Assembly: GCF_035083965.1 (NCBI RefSeq)
Contig: NC_089727.1
Location: 13,521,501 to 13,585,500 of the forward strand
Reading direction: 5' to 3'
Length of the DNA: 64,000 bases
Origin: Branchiostoma lanceolatum
Taxonomy: Eukaryota; Chordata; Leptocardii; Amphioxiformes; Branchiostomatidae
Shown: positions 46,650 through 59,000 of the stretch, in pieces
Position numbering within the stretch: position 1 is the stretch's first letter
How the letters are laid out: each line of letters begins with the position of its first letter
Program-made: the position numbers and the translations under genes
Notes under the pieces: generated by a model
Told to the model about the DNA's origin: nothing
Database searches by the model: none
Seen by the model: the letters and a program-made list of their open reading frames with translations, nothing else

Positions 46650-47552
46650 CCCGGTGCAGTGCCTCGTTAATAATCTCTAGCAGGCCGTAGTAGTCTAGGT
46701 TTGAATTTCTTCCCAGTCACGGGTTTTCTTCACTGTGTCCTCTACAACGTGACAACATTCATGCCGCCAATTTGCCAAAATTTAGCTCCGGGCTGATTCG
46801 AAAATTTAACCTCCTTGGGCCATATGTGAAGCCTTTTATTCATACATAATGAGGAAAGATAACCCGTCTTGAATTCGTTTTCTTCCATCTTGATCAACAG
46901 TTAATTTTTCTAACAAGGACCCTGACACAATCTTCGTACGATAGGGTCACGACAGCAAATTGAAGACGTTGAAGTTGGACAGTCTTGGATGAGTTCTAGC
47001 CCGTAATTATAATACAGCTATCGTGCAATTATGACTGAGAAAAGGTCGAATAGATGTTTGTCGGCAGTCTGTTTTTCCACAGTCTCAATTAAAATCCTTC
47101 GACAAAAATACCAGATGACTAGTAAATCCATGGCATGTCCTTGTAAGGGCAGATGGGACTCCCAGTGACACGGAACAGAACCCGTTTGTAGACCTAACGA
47201 CTCATCTTCCCCCAACCAACCCGCATGTCACTGTACCGTCCTGGTACGGTAGACCTACTTTCGATCCCCTGTTTACTGTAGATTCGGGGATTGATCCTGG
47301 GACCCACGGTAACTCCCATGTCGACAGTATGTTCGGCCGATATTATCTTATAACTCAGGGCGGGCATCAATATAAAGTATGAAACCTCTAAGGACTATAT
47401 CCACCAAAACTCAAACCATTGTGGTCGTTACGTTGCAGGCGACGCCTTTCAGTGAAAAGCTGAGTGGGTCAGGATAAGTGATAAACATGAGTACCGTGAA
47501 GACGCTAGAACTGTGTTCGGAGCTGTGTTTGATTCTTCATGCCATGAAATAT

Positions 47553-47860
47553 GCAAGGCACAATAACGGCTAGAGCGTTGGACTCAGAACCAATAGGGCC
47601 CGTGTTCGATGCTCACCGTGCCCCGACGTTGTGTTGGGAGAGGCACGATATTCATACCTGGACGGTGCAGTGACGCCCACCGAGAATCTTCGGCTACTCT
47701 GTCTAAAGTGTGCCAAAAAAACACACTAAGGACTTGGTTGCCGCTGTGCCAACATCGTGTATCTAGCACATTTGCCGCCAAGAACTTTTATGTTTTAAAT
47801 GAGAGTCATAAAGTTGCAGCTCCATGGTTTTACCTTCTCTTTCACCTATAACGTTACTGA
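47553..47860 (+). mobile_element. tRNA-derived SINE
   Basis: GGCTAGAGCGTTGGACTCAG resembles a tRNA A-box region and CGTGTTCGATGCTC a B box. It is followed by CGACGTTGTGTTGGGAGAGG, which matches the body of the SINE at 50868 (GGACGTTGTGCCCTTGGGAA). The 3' limit is uncertain. Confidence 0.65.
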
Positions 47861-48049
47861 TTTTCAAGAGGACGTCGCCTACAGAGTAATGATCTCAGTT
47901 GGCTGAGTTAGGAGGTATGCCTCAAAATTTTAGTCGTGTCCCTGGTCTGGTTGAGCCGAGAACTTATTGAACTCCCCTCGTACTACTGATTAAACTAGGG
48001 GGTCCAAACCTACACCACTTCTTTATTACATCACAAGCCATCTGCCACC

Positions 48050-48330
48050 CAAAAATCAAGACCACAGCACGTCCATGTCAAAAGATACAAAAATTGAAGT
48101 TCTGCTGCAGTACCAAGGTCACATACCAGGGGGCCAAAAATCGACCTTGATTTTCGGCTTCACAACACCCGCCCACATACCAAATATCATTGTAATCCAT
48201 CAAGAGGTTCTTGAGTTATGCTGACTAGAGTGGTCCGGAAACACAAACAGACAGACAAACAAACAAACAGACAAACAGACAGACACACCCAAAACAATAT
48301 CTCCATTTTTCATGGAGATAATTCATATGT
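48050..48330. repeat. Interspersed repeat (CAGACAGA-type), copy
   Basis: CCACATACCAAATATCATTG, GTAATCCATCAAGAGG, TTGAGTTATGCTGACT, then an AAACAGACAGACAAACA microsatellite and CATGGAGATAA. Same block order as at 34270-34420 and 51790-52046. No other gene was seen between 45622 and 48915. Confidence 0.65.
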
Positions 48331-48915
48331 CAGAGCAGAGTTCAGTAACAATGTTACAACAGTCGTATCAGGGCAAGGTACTACTGATAAGGTGAGTTAT
48401 GGTGGGTATATAGGTCACCAGACTACCGTTAGTTTATCTTTCTCATCTTATCTATTGGTTCGACTGTAAAAAAACACTTAAATGATTAAAAGATATACAC
48501 ATACAGCTTTTAGTTGACATCTTGAAGTTGATAAAAGATCAAATCTGTCAGTTGGAAAATACAAACCCCTACACTGATAAATGGTATGTTCTAAAGATGA
48601 CGTCGCACGTCCAGACAATGTCAATGGCGTCATACTAGCCTCCGTTTCGACAAACAAGTACAAAGATGATTATCGTGTGGTCGTATCTTATCAACGGATG
48701 CCAGCAGTGTCGCTTTTGGCCTCTTTCTTTACATTCTTCAGAAGGGGGCAAAATTATATATCAGTCTTGTTTATATGATATACATGTATGCCAACTGTTA
48801 CTACACGTCTGTCGACAAGTTTATAATCTGGAAGAGATTTCATAAACGGCACCTTAGGTGTTTACAACTTTCAATCTTTCTGCCTGCGTCGCTCAAGCAG
48901 CTCAAAAGTAGCCCC

Positions 48916-49026
48916 TATATAGAAATGGATTATTCTATGGTTTGAAAACAGATGACATTTCACATCCTGACAGACTCGTCATTTGCCTGCTTCCTTCGCG
49001 CAGTGACAGGACCAGAGAAACTTCAG
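48916..49026 (+). promoter_or_regulatory. Putative TATA box and 5'UTR exon of the ferritin gene
   Basis: TATATAGA at 48916-48923 would place transcription start near 48945. CTTCAG|GTACTT at 49026/49027 would end a non-coding exon joined to the acceptor TCTTTTCAG ending at 49409. The exon contains CCTGCTTC...CAGTGA...GGAC, reminiscent of an iron-responsive element but without the canonical stem. Confidence 0.4.
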
Positions 49027-49229
49027 GTACTTTTTCAGTGGAAATGTTGACTCTTGTATTCATATAGTAGTGTCTTGATGGGCATACGGTGATCAGGTGA
49101 TGTCTGTTTGATGCAAACGTCTTTTCACAAACGTTTTCTGTAATATAGATTTGTTATACTTGACATCCATTATGATTATCACGGGAAAATTCAACTACTA
49201 TTCAATTTTATTCCATTCTCGTTACCTTA

Positions 49230-49286
49230 CACCTTAGCCGAGAAGGTAATTATTTCGGCAGCGTTCGTCTGTGTGTGTGTGTGTGC

Positions 49287-49325
<39 letters not shown>

Positions 49326-49336
49326 CGTGTGTGTGT

Positions 49337-49375
<39 letters not shown>

Positions 49376-49380
49376 TTTCA
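49230..49380. repeat. (TG)n microsatellite within an inverted dispersed repeat
   Basis: About 100 bases of TG with occasional CG/CT interruptions (49271-49374). It is preceded by CCTTAGCCGAGAAGGTAATT, the inverted end motif of the CAGACAGA-type repeat. It lies in the presumed 5'UTR intron of ferritin. Confidence 0.85.
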
Positions 49381-49431
49381 TTCAATTATGGATTACCTGC
49401 TCTTTTCAGGTTTAAGACCTCCAAAATCAGC

Positions 49432-52243
49432 ATGTCGAAACTCCTGATCTGTGTGCTCGTCTTGGTGACGGGAGTGGTGAGTACTCTGCACCAGACTGCG
49501 CATGCAAACTACATTTAGAAACAAGTTGAGTGGAATTAGTCTTCAAAACGCGTCACATGCTATATGCATGTCGTCTAGATTTCAAACTACATGTAGTTCT
49601 GCTGACAACTTCAATATTTTTTGTATGGCTACCGATTTCATTCACTCACTCATTGACAAGTAAAGCTCAATTTTTCATTGATTGCTTAAGTCAGTCACTT
49701 TCTCTTGTTTCTTTTAATTGATTGATTGATTGATTGATTGATTCATTGATTGATTCATTGATTGATTGATCCCTGTCCGCGCCAGGCCCCCGCCCCGGTG
49801 CGCCAGAACTTCCACGATGAAAGCGAGGCTGGAATCAACAAGCAGATCAACATGGAACTGTACGCCAGCTATGTCTACATGTCCATGGTGAGGTCAACAA
49901 GCTATTAGAGCTCATCATTATATAAGGGTTATCTGTATCGTATGTCGGTATGAGGAAGGGAGGCAAGGAAATTAAAAGCTCTTTTCCTAAAAATGGGCAA
50001 CCAGTGTGTTTGAATTGTGTTTATCGCTTTTTTGATTGTATTAACCTATACCGTCAGAAATGTGATTGTTATTGGTTAGAGAGAGTCATAATCAGCCCCT
50101 TTAAAAATACATTAGACGAAGGCCAGGCCTAACAGCAAAACCCAAAGTCATGTGATATCTTGCGAAAGCTGTGTTCGTATATTTTCCTCAGGCGTCGTAC
50201 TTCGGCCGTGATGACGTGTCCCTGGATGGATTCGCCAGGTTCTTCCGGCGCATGTCTGAGGAGGAGCGGCAACAAGCCAACGTGCTGGTGGACTACCAGA
50301 ACAAGCGCGGCGGCCGCGCGGTGTGTATTTGGACAAGGGATAGGCCTAGTTGTTGTGGGGGATTGCGATCATATTTGGTATGTGGGTAACTTTAGGTATT
50401 GCAAAGTCAACAATAGGCCCTGGTCATTTGTGGGCTTCCTACTTCCAATGGCACTGCATTGGAACTTTAATACGGTTCTTTATTTCTGCTCTGGACATGC
50501 TACAGTCTTGATTTCCGAGTAGTGGATAGATTTTGCATTTGGGGCCGGAAAGAAGTGGTGTACTTAGGACCACCTGGCAGCTTATATTACATAGCCACTT
50601 ATCACAACAGTAATATATGTAGACTCGCGTACACTTATAAGCCCTTGGCATCCCCCCCTGCCATGACCATGTCACGCTTTTGCGCTATAAAGGCACTGAT
50701 AAGGAAACTTACTCCTGGGTGTTCACTGTTCAGCCTGAGCCCTCCGTGCGGTACACACCTGAGTAACGCCTTCATAAGATATCATTACAACCCCTATTGC
50801 CAGCTTAATAGATTCAGACTTAATTCACTGACCCTATATGTAACATTGAATCTCTCCTGTGTGGCGTTATGTGGCGCAAGTGGTAGAGCGCGCGGCTGTC
50901 AAACAATGGGACCCGGAATCTAATCCCGGGTTGTGCCCAGAGACATGTCCGAACTTGCGCCCGGACGTTGTGCCCTTGGGAAAAGCACTTAACACGACTT
51001 TCCTCACTTCACTCAGGTGTAAATGAGTACCTAGCTCATCTAGGGTTAGGGACGTCCCTCGGTTAGGACGTTAAATGGAGGTCCCGTGTTTGGGGAGAGC
51101 CACACCCCGCGCACGTAATAGAACCCACCACACCTTTCGAAAAAGAGTAGGGGCATGCCCCGGTGTGCGATGGTCCAGAAACCTACAGTCGGCTGCACAT
51201 GGGTTCGCCCTTAGTAATGCCAAACCAATAAATAAATAATAAATAAATAAAATCTCTCCTGGACATCATCATAAATCTATTGTCTGCTAATCAAAACATA
51301 ACATATCCCCATGACTTGACATGGCAGGTTTACCAGGACCTGCAGAAGCCGCAGCAGGCCCAGTGGAACGACGGGCTGGACGCTATGCAAGCAGCTCTAG
51401 AACTGGAGAAGAACCAGAACCAGGAGCTGCTGGATCTGTACAAAATCGCAGATCAGCACGGGGATCCACAGGTAAGATCACGGAAACTGGATATTTACAA
51501 GATCGCAGATCAACACGGGTGGCCGGACCCACAGATAAGATCATTTACACTGGATCTTTACAAGATCGCAGATCAACACGGAGATCCACAGGTAAGTTCA
51601 TTTGCACTGGATCTTTACAAGATCGCAGATCAACAGGTAAGGTCATTTACACTGGATCTTTACAAGATCGCAGATCAGCACGGGGATCCACAGGTAAGAT
51701 CGTTTACTCTGGATCTTTACAAGATCGCAGATCAACACGGGGATCCACAGGTAAGGTCATTTACACTGGATTTTAACAAGATCATCACTAAAGCTATGTA
51801 CATACCAAATGTTATTACGATCTGTCAACCCCTTCTTCTGTTACTCTTTCAAAGTTTGAAACAATATCGGCTCCTGCAGTTCCAAAAATCCGCTAGGTGT
51901 CCCAAACCTATATGACTTACTGTCCCTTTCAAGAGCTATCTACTACTCAAAAATCATTACCATTCTTGAGTTATCGTCTTGACACACACACAGACACACA
52001 CACGAACGTTAACGAAAACATAACCTTCTTGCCGAAGGTTATAATAACTGATCAAGAATGAATGAATGAATGACTAATGAAGGTTTTCCACTGCAGATGC
52101 AGGACTTCCTGAACTACCACTTCCTGAAGGAGGAGGTGACACGCATCAAGCAGCTGGGGGATTACGTCACCAAGCTGAAGCGTGTGGGATCCGGGTTGGG
52201 CGAGTACATCTTCGACAGGGATACCCTGGGTGGGGGGAAGTAG
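49432..52243 (+). CDS. Secreted ferritin subunit, 188 aa
   Basis: Exons 49432-49476, 49786-49887, 50192-50320, 51328-51471 and 52097-52243, all phase 0. Exon 1 is a signal peptide ([15 protein letters not shown]), so the subunit enters the secretory pathway, as known for many invertebrate ferritins. The four-helix body is clear: [83 protein letters not shown]. Ferritin forms 24-mer shells that oxidise and store iron. Ferroxidase positions: Glu39, Glu73/74 and Glu119 are kept, but the usual His (human H-chain 65) is Gln77 and the usual Gln (141) is Glu153, so catalysis may be altered. Exon 4's end and its donor are tandemly repeated in the following intron (see the repeat at 51427). No AATAAA occurs before the satellite array. 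Confidence 0.95.
49718..49770. repeat. (ATTG)n microsatellite
   Basis: Repeated ATTG with ATTC variants, ending 15 bases before the ferritin exon 2 acceptor at 49785; it may act as part of the polypyrimidine/branch region. Confidence 0.85.
50868..51251 (+). mobile_element. Full-length-looking tRNA-derived SINE
   Basis: A tRNA-like head GTGGCGCAAGTGGTAGAGCG (A box) and GGAATCTAATCCCGGG (B-box region) is followed by a body with GACGTTGTGCCCTTGGGAAA and CACTTAACACGACTTTCCTC, and an (AATA)n tail. It lies in ferritin intron 3. The body segment is shared with the copy at 47553. Confidence 0.85.
51427..51776 (+). repeat. In-frame tandem duplication of ferritin exon 4 end plus splice donor
   Basis: Six units of about 57 bp derived from CTGGATCTGTACAAAATCGC...GATCCACAG|GTAAG at the exon 4/intron 4 boundary. 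CAG|GTAAG donors occur after 51471, 51591, 51636, 51693 and 51750; one unit (after 51534) has lost it (ATAAG). All spacings (120, 45, 57, 57) are multiples of three and the frame stays open to 51915. Each unit encodes a variant of [19 protein letters not shown]. Confidence 0.95.
51790..52046. repeat. Interspersed repeat (CAGACAGA-type), copy
   Basis: ACATACCAAATGTTATTACG, TTGAGTTATCGTCTTGACAC, a CACACACAGACAC tract, then AACCTTCTTGCCGAAGGTTA. Same block order as at 34270 and 48050. It separates the exon 4-derived repeat from ferritin exon 5. Confidence 0.7.
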
Positions 52244-52360
52244 CACACAATTGTTTTTGGATGCAGTTTCTGTTGCTCTTCAGTAAGCACAAAAGAAACA
52301 AATCATTCAATCATCTTCAATGAATGATACAATCAGAAACTTGAGTGGTCCTGAGGTTAA

Positions 52361-53021
52361 GGGAGCACACCCCAGTTTATTTGGGGTTTCAATTGGAGGC
52401 TGCGCACCCTCGAGTCTAGGTACTGTCTCTTCCAGGGAAGTATTCCGAAGTAAATCAACTGTGTATGGGATGAAAGCCTATCCCTTCCGCTATAGGACCA
52501 GCTGAGTTCTGTTTCTTCAACCTCTCTAATTTTGGTAAATCAGGAGACAAAAACATAATTTTCACGTCAAAAACGATGGTCAAATTTTGGCACTTTTGCG
52601 TAGGATAAAACTCGTAGAAAAAATTTTCTAGGTAGAAACGACTAATGTTGTCAGAAAGAGAAAAACCTAGCGTACAGTCGAGCCAATTATAAAGAAAATT
52701 CTAGTACTTAGATTTCTTTAATCATCCACGGCGCGAGGCATGTCAGCATGACCCACAGAACGCAACAAAGGTCAATCTCCGGCCAAGGGACATTTCACCA
52801 TCAACGCGGATGGATATCCGGAAGTAAGGCTCAGATCGAAACGCAATTTTCACCCAAAACACACCAATTCATACGCTTTTCAGCCATGCTAGTATCTAAT
52901 GTCAGTTCGAAGCACATTATGAGAAATCTAAACTCAAACCCAGCCCCTCGAAACCCTTCCGTCACTTTTTTGTCGCGCACTTCTGTGGACCCCGGTCGCG
53001 GAAGAACTGGGGTGTGCACCG
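52361..53021. mobile_element. X1: 661-bp TTAA-flanked inverted-repeat element
   Basis: Starts GGGAGCACACCCCAGTT and ends AACTGGGGTGTGCACCG (17-bp terminal inverted repeats, two mismatches). It is bounded by TTAA at 52357-52360 and 53022-53025. TTAA duplication is typical of piggyBac-type elements. No transposase ORF, so non-autonomous. X1 marks the left edge of the array, about 115 bp after the ferritin stop. Confidence 0.85.
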
Positions 53022-56000
53022 TTAATATATGCAAATTATGATTTATGTTGTCTATGACTTAAAAGAGTTATCACCTATCAGCATGCGAAGTTTGAGTTGT
53101 TTGCGACTTTTCGTTCTCGAGTTACAGGTGGTTGAAAGTTACCGTGTCGGAAGGCTGATTTTGTCCTTCTGGGCCTCGGTACCATTCAAGGCGCATAATA
53201 GCAATTGCGTCACAATGGTAGCTTCCACTTGAAGACGATTTTTTCCATAAATTCATGCTTAATGAACAGGTATTGCAGTAGAAAGGCATGTCAGTGTGAC
53301 GCTCTTGTGATTGAGGAGGCTTTCCTTCTATTTCTGACTAGAATAAACGCTACAAACCGCCTAGAACGTAGTTGACTTCATGACGTCACAATGACTTTCA
53401 CTTGCCTGTCTTTTCCATTGAGAACAGTGCCGTTTTAAGTTCCGTACTTCTACGGGAAGCAGTTAGAATTTTAATTTTGAGCGTTAACTGATAGAGAATA
53501 GACCTAGCCTCATTACCCAAGTGCTTTCGTTGCCAAGATTTCTTTTATTTTGTAGAAAAACGAACTTTAATGATGTATCTTTGGTTAGGATGGCGGTCTG
53601 AGCCGCACTTCTAACAGCTATGAACGTATAAACGGGCATCTGCTGAGAAAAGGCTGTACAAATTGGGGTCGGTCTCGGTGCGATAAACAAGCCTAGGGAT
53701 GTATCTTCTGATTTGTGCGACTTATTTGCCTGAATGTTGTAAACTAGCGCGACAGCGAACTTGACACTGGATTGGGCAGGAAAGTACGAGAATGACGTCA
53801 TCAAAGGCTTTTTTCACTGAAAAGCGTCTGCTACTTGATGCAGGAGCGACTATTAAACAAACATATGCAATATCCCAGTGCCCCTGTAATAGAGTAATGC
53901 AAAAAACAATGTTTTGGTAAATGTTACGTCATCAATGTTCAGGAAACACACTTTGAAGGCTGTTTGGCCGTGTTCTAAGGGGGGGGGGGCGTGGGAGGGG
54001 GGCAAATCAGCACATTATATGACATTATATAACCATATTAAAACTTGCGAAATCCGAATTTTTTTCGATCAGGTTGGGTCCGGGCTACACAGTTTCCCGG
54101 GAAAAATGCAATTTGTTGGCTGTTATGGTCAGTATTTTTTGCAGGACGGGTCCGTTTAATATATGCAAATTATGATTTATGTTGTCTATGACTTAAAAGA
54201 GTTATCACCTATCAGCATGCGAAGTTTGAGTTGTTTGCGACTTTTCGTTCTCGAGTTACAGGTGGTTGAAAGTTACCGTGTCGGAAGGCTGATTTTGTCC
54301 TTCTGGGCCTCGGTACCATTCAAGGCGCATAATAGCAATTGCGTCACAATGGTAGCTTCCACTTGAAGACGATTTTTTCCATAAATTCATGCTTAATGAA
54401 CAGGTATTGCAGTAGAAAGGCATGTCAGTGTGACGCTCTTGTGATTGAGGAGGCTTTCCTTCTATTTCTGACTAGAATAAACGCTACAAACCGCCTAGAA
54501 CGTAGTTGACTTCATGACGTCACAATGACTTTCACTTGCCTGTCTTTTCCATTGAGAACAGTGCCGTTTTAAGTTCCGTACTTCTACGGGAAGCAGTTAG
54601 AATTTTAATTTTGAGCGTTAACTGATAGAGAATAGACCTAGCCTCATTACCCAAGTGCTTTCGTTGCCAAGATTTCTTTTATTTTGTAGAAAAACGAACT
54701 TTAATGATGTATCTTTGGTTAGGATGGCGGTCTGAGCCGCACTTCTAACAGCTATGAACGTATAAACGGGCATCTGCTGAGAAAAGGCTGTACAAATTGG
54801 GGTCGGTCTCGGTGCGATAAACAAGCCTAGGGATGTATCTTCTGATTTGTGCGACTTATTTGCCTGAATGTTGTAAACTAGCGCGACAGCGAACTTGACA
54901 CTGGATTGGGCAGGAAAGTACGAGAATGACGTCATCAAAGGCTTTTTTCACTGAAAAGCGTCTGCTACTTGATGCAGGAGCGACTATTAAACAAACATAT
55001 GCAATATCCCAGTGCCCCTGTAATAGAGTAATGCAAAAAACAATGTTTTGGTAAATGTTACGTCATCAATGTTCAGGAAACACACTTTGAAGGCTGTTTG
55101 GCCGTGTTCTAAGGGGGGGGGGGGCGTGGGAGGGGGGCAAATCAGCACATTATATGACATTATATAACCATATTAAAACTTGCGAAATCCGAATTTTTTT
55201 CGATCAGGTTGGGTCCGGGCTACACAGTTTCCCGGGAAAAATGCAATTTGTTGGCTGTTATGGTCAGTATTTTTTGCAGGACGGGTCCGTTTAATATATG
55301 CAAATTATGATTTATGTTGTCTATGACTTAAAAGAGTTATCACCTATCAGCATGCGAAGTTTGAGTTGTTTGCGACTTTTCGTTCTCGAGTTACAGGTGG
55401 TTGAAAGTTACCGTGTCGGAAGGCTGATTTTGTCCTTCTGGGCCTCGGTACCATTCAAGGCGCATAATAGCAATTGCGTCACAATGGTAGCTTCCACTTG
55501 AAGACGATTTTTTCCATAAATTCATGCTTAATGAACAGGTATTGCAGTAGAAAGGCATGTCAGTGTGACGCTCTTGTGATTGAGGAGGCTTTCCTTCTAT
55601 TTCTGACTAGAATAAACGCTACAAACCGCCTAGAACGTAGTTGACTTCATGACGTCACAATGACTTTCACTTGCCTGTCTTTTCCATTGAGAACAGTGCC
55701 GTTTTAAGTTCCGTACTTCTACGGGAAGCAGTTAGAATTTTAATTTTGAGCGTTAACTGATAGAGAATAGACCTAGCCTCATTACCCAAGTGCTTTCGTT
55801 GCCAAGATTTCTTTTATTTTGTAGAAAAACGAACTTTAATGATGTATCTTTGGTTAGGATGGCGGTCTGAGCCGCACTTCTAACAGCTATGAACGTATAA
55901 ACGGGCATCTGCTGAGAAAAGGCTGTACAAATTGGGGTCGGTCTCGGTGCGATAAACAAGCCTAGGGATGTATCTTCTGATTTGTGCGACTTATTTGCCT

Positions 56001-59000
56001 GAATGTTGTAAACTAGCGCGACAGCGAACTTGACACTGGATTGGGCAGGAAAGTACGAGAATGACGTCATCAAAGGCTTTTTTCACTGAAAAGCGTCTGC
56101 TACTTGATGCAGGAGCGACTATTAAACAAACATATGCAATATCCCAGTGCCCCTGTAATAGAGTAATGCAAAAAACAATGTTTTGGTAAATGTTACGTCA
56201 TCAATGTTCAGGAAACACACTTTGAAGGCTGTTTGGCCGTGTTCTAAGGGGGGGGGGCGTGGGAGGGGGGCAAATCAGCACATTATATGACATTATATAA
56301 CCATATTAAAACTTGCGAAATCCGAATTTTTTTCGATCAGGTTGGGTCCGGGCTACACAGTTTCCCGGGAAAAATGCAATTTGTTGGCTGTTATGGTCAG
56401 TATTTTTTGCAGGACGGGTCCGTTTAATATATGCAAATTATGATTTATGTTGTCTATGACTTAAAAGAGTTATCACCTATCAGCATGCGAAGTTTGAGTT
56501 GTTTGCGACTTTTCGTTCTCGAGTTACAGGTGGTTGAAAGTTACCGTGTCGGAAGGCTGATTTTGTCCTTCTGGGCCTCGGTACCATTCAAGGCGCATAA
56601 TAGCAATTGCGTCACAATGGTAGCTTCCACTTGAAGACGATTTTTTCCATAAATTCATGCTTAATGAACAGGTATTGCAGTAGAAAGGCATGTCAGTGTG
56701 ACGCTCTTGTGATTGAGGAGGCTTTCCTTCTATTTCTGACTAGAATAAACGCTACAAACCGCCTAGAACGTAGTTGACTTCATGACGTCACAATGACTTT
56801 CACTTGCCTGTCTTTTCCATTGAGAACAGTGCCGTTTTAAGTTCCGTACTTCTACGGGAAGCAGTTAGAATTTTAATTTTGAGCGTTAACTGATAGAGAA
56901 TAGACCTAGCCTCATTACCCAAGTGCTTTCGTTGCCAAGATTTCTTTTATTTTGTAGAAAAACGAACTTTAATGATGTATCTTTGGTTAGGATGGCGGTC
57001 TGAGCCGCACTTCTAACAGCTATGAACGTATAAACGGGCATCTGCTGAGAAAAGGCTGTACAAATTGGGGTCGGTCTCGGTGCGATAAACAAGCCTAGGG
57101 ATGTATCTTCTGATTTGTGCGACTTATTTGCCTGAATGTTGTAAACTAGCGCGACAGCGAACTTGACACTGGATTGGGCAGGAAAGTACGAGAATGACGT
57201 CATCAAAGGCTTTTTTCACTGAAAAGCGTCTGCTACTTGATGCAGGAGCGACTATTAAACAAACATATGCAATATCCCAGTGCCCCTGTAATAGAGTAAT
57301 GCAAAAAACAATGTTTTGGTAAATGTTACGTCATCAATGTTCAGGAAACACACTTTGAAGGCTGTTTGGCCGTGTTCTAAGGGGGGGGGGGCGTGGGAGG
57401 GGGGCAAATCAGCACATTATATGACATTATATAACCATATTAAAACTTGCGAAATCCGAATTTTTTTCGATCAGGTTGGGTCCGGGCTACACAGTTTCCC
57501 GGGAAAAATGCAATTTGTTGGCTGTTATGGTCAGTATTTTTTGCAGGACGGGTCCGTTTAATATATGCAAATTATGATTTATGTTGTCTATGACTTAAAA
57601 GAGTTATCACCTATCAGCATGCGAAGTTTGAGTTGTTTGCGACTTTTCGTTCTCGAGTTACAGGTGGTTGAAAGTTACCGTGTCGGAAGGCTGATTTTGT
57701 CCTTCTGGGCCTCGGTACCATTCAAGGCGCATAATAGCAATTGCGTCACAATGGTAGCTTCCACTTGAAGACGATTTTTTCCATAAATTCATGCTTAATG
57801 AACAGGTATTGCAGTAGAAAGGCATGTCAGTGTGACGCTCTTGTGATTGAGGAGGCTTTCCTTCTATTTCTGACTAGAATAAACGCTACAAACCGCCTAG
57901 AACGTAGTTGACTTCATGACGTCACAATGACTTTCACTTGCCTGTCTTTTCCATTGAGAACAGTGCCGTTTTAAGTTCCGTACTTCTACGGGAAGCAGTT
58001 AGAATTTTAATTTTGAGCGTTAACTGATAGAGAATAGACCTAGCCTCATTACCCAAGTGCTTTCGTTGCCAAGATTTCTTTTATTTTGTAGAAAAACGAA
58101 CTTTAATGATGTATCTTTGGTTAGGATGGCGGTCTGAGCCGCACTTCTAACAGCTATGAACGTATAAACGGGCATCTGCTGAGAAAAGGCTGTACAAATT
58201 GGGGTCGGTCTCGGTGCGATAAACAAGCCTAGGGATGTATCTTCTGATTTGTGCGACTTATTTGCCTGAATGTTGTAAACTAGCGCGACAGCGAACTTGA
58301 CACTGGATTGGGCAGGAAAGTACGAGAATGACGTCATCAAAGGCTTTTTTCACTGAAAAGCGTCTGCTACTTGATGCAGGAGCGACTATTAAACAAACAT
58401 ATGCAATATCCCAGTGCCCCTGTAATAGAGTAATGCAAAAAACAATGTTTTGGTAAATGTTACGTCATCAATGTTCAGGAAACACACTTTGAAGGCTGTT
58501 TGGCCGTGTTCTAAGGGGGGGGGGGGCGTGGGAGGGGGGCAAATCAGCACATTATATGACATTATATAACCATATTAAAACTTGCGAAATCCGAATTTTT
58601 TTCGATCAGGTTGGGTCCGGGCTACACAGTTTCCCGGGAAAAATGCAATTTGTTGGCTGTTATGGTCAGTATTTTTTGCAGGACGGGTCCGTTTAATATA
58701 TGCAAATTATGATTTATGTTGTCTATGACTTAAAAGAGTTATCACCTATCAGCATGCGAAGTTTGAGTTGTTTGCGACTTTTCGTTCTCGAGTTACAGGT
58801 GGTTGAAAGTTACCGTGTCGGAAGGCTGATTTTGTCCTTCTGGGCCTCGGTACCATTCAAGGCGCATAATAGCAATTGCGTCACAATGGTAGCTTCCACT
58901 TGAAGACGATTTTTTCCATAAATTCATGCTTAATGAACAGGTATTGCAGTAGAAAGGCATGTCAGTGTGACGCTCTTGTGATTGAGGAGGCTTTCCTTCT

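Noticed and set aside
53484..53804. 106-residue minus-strand ORF repeated in Y units, plus 67- and 81-residue plus-strand ORFs
   Set aside because: Identical only because the array units are near-identical; no ATG context, domain, signal or codon pattern supports coding.
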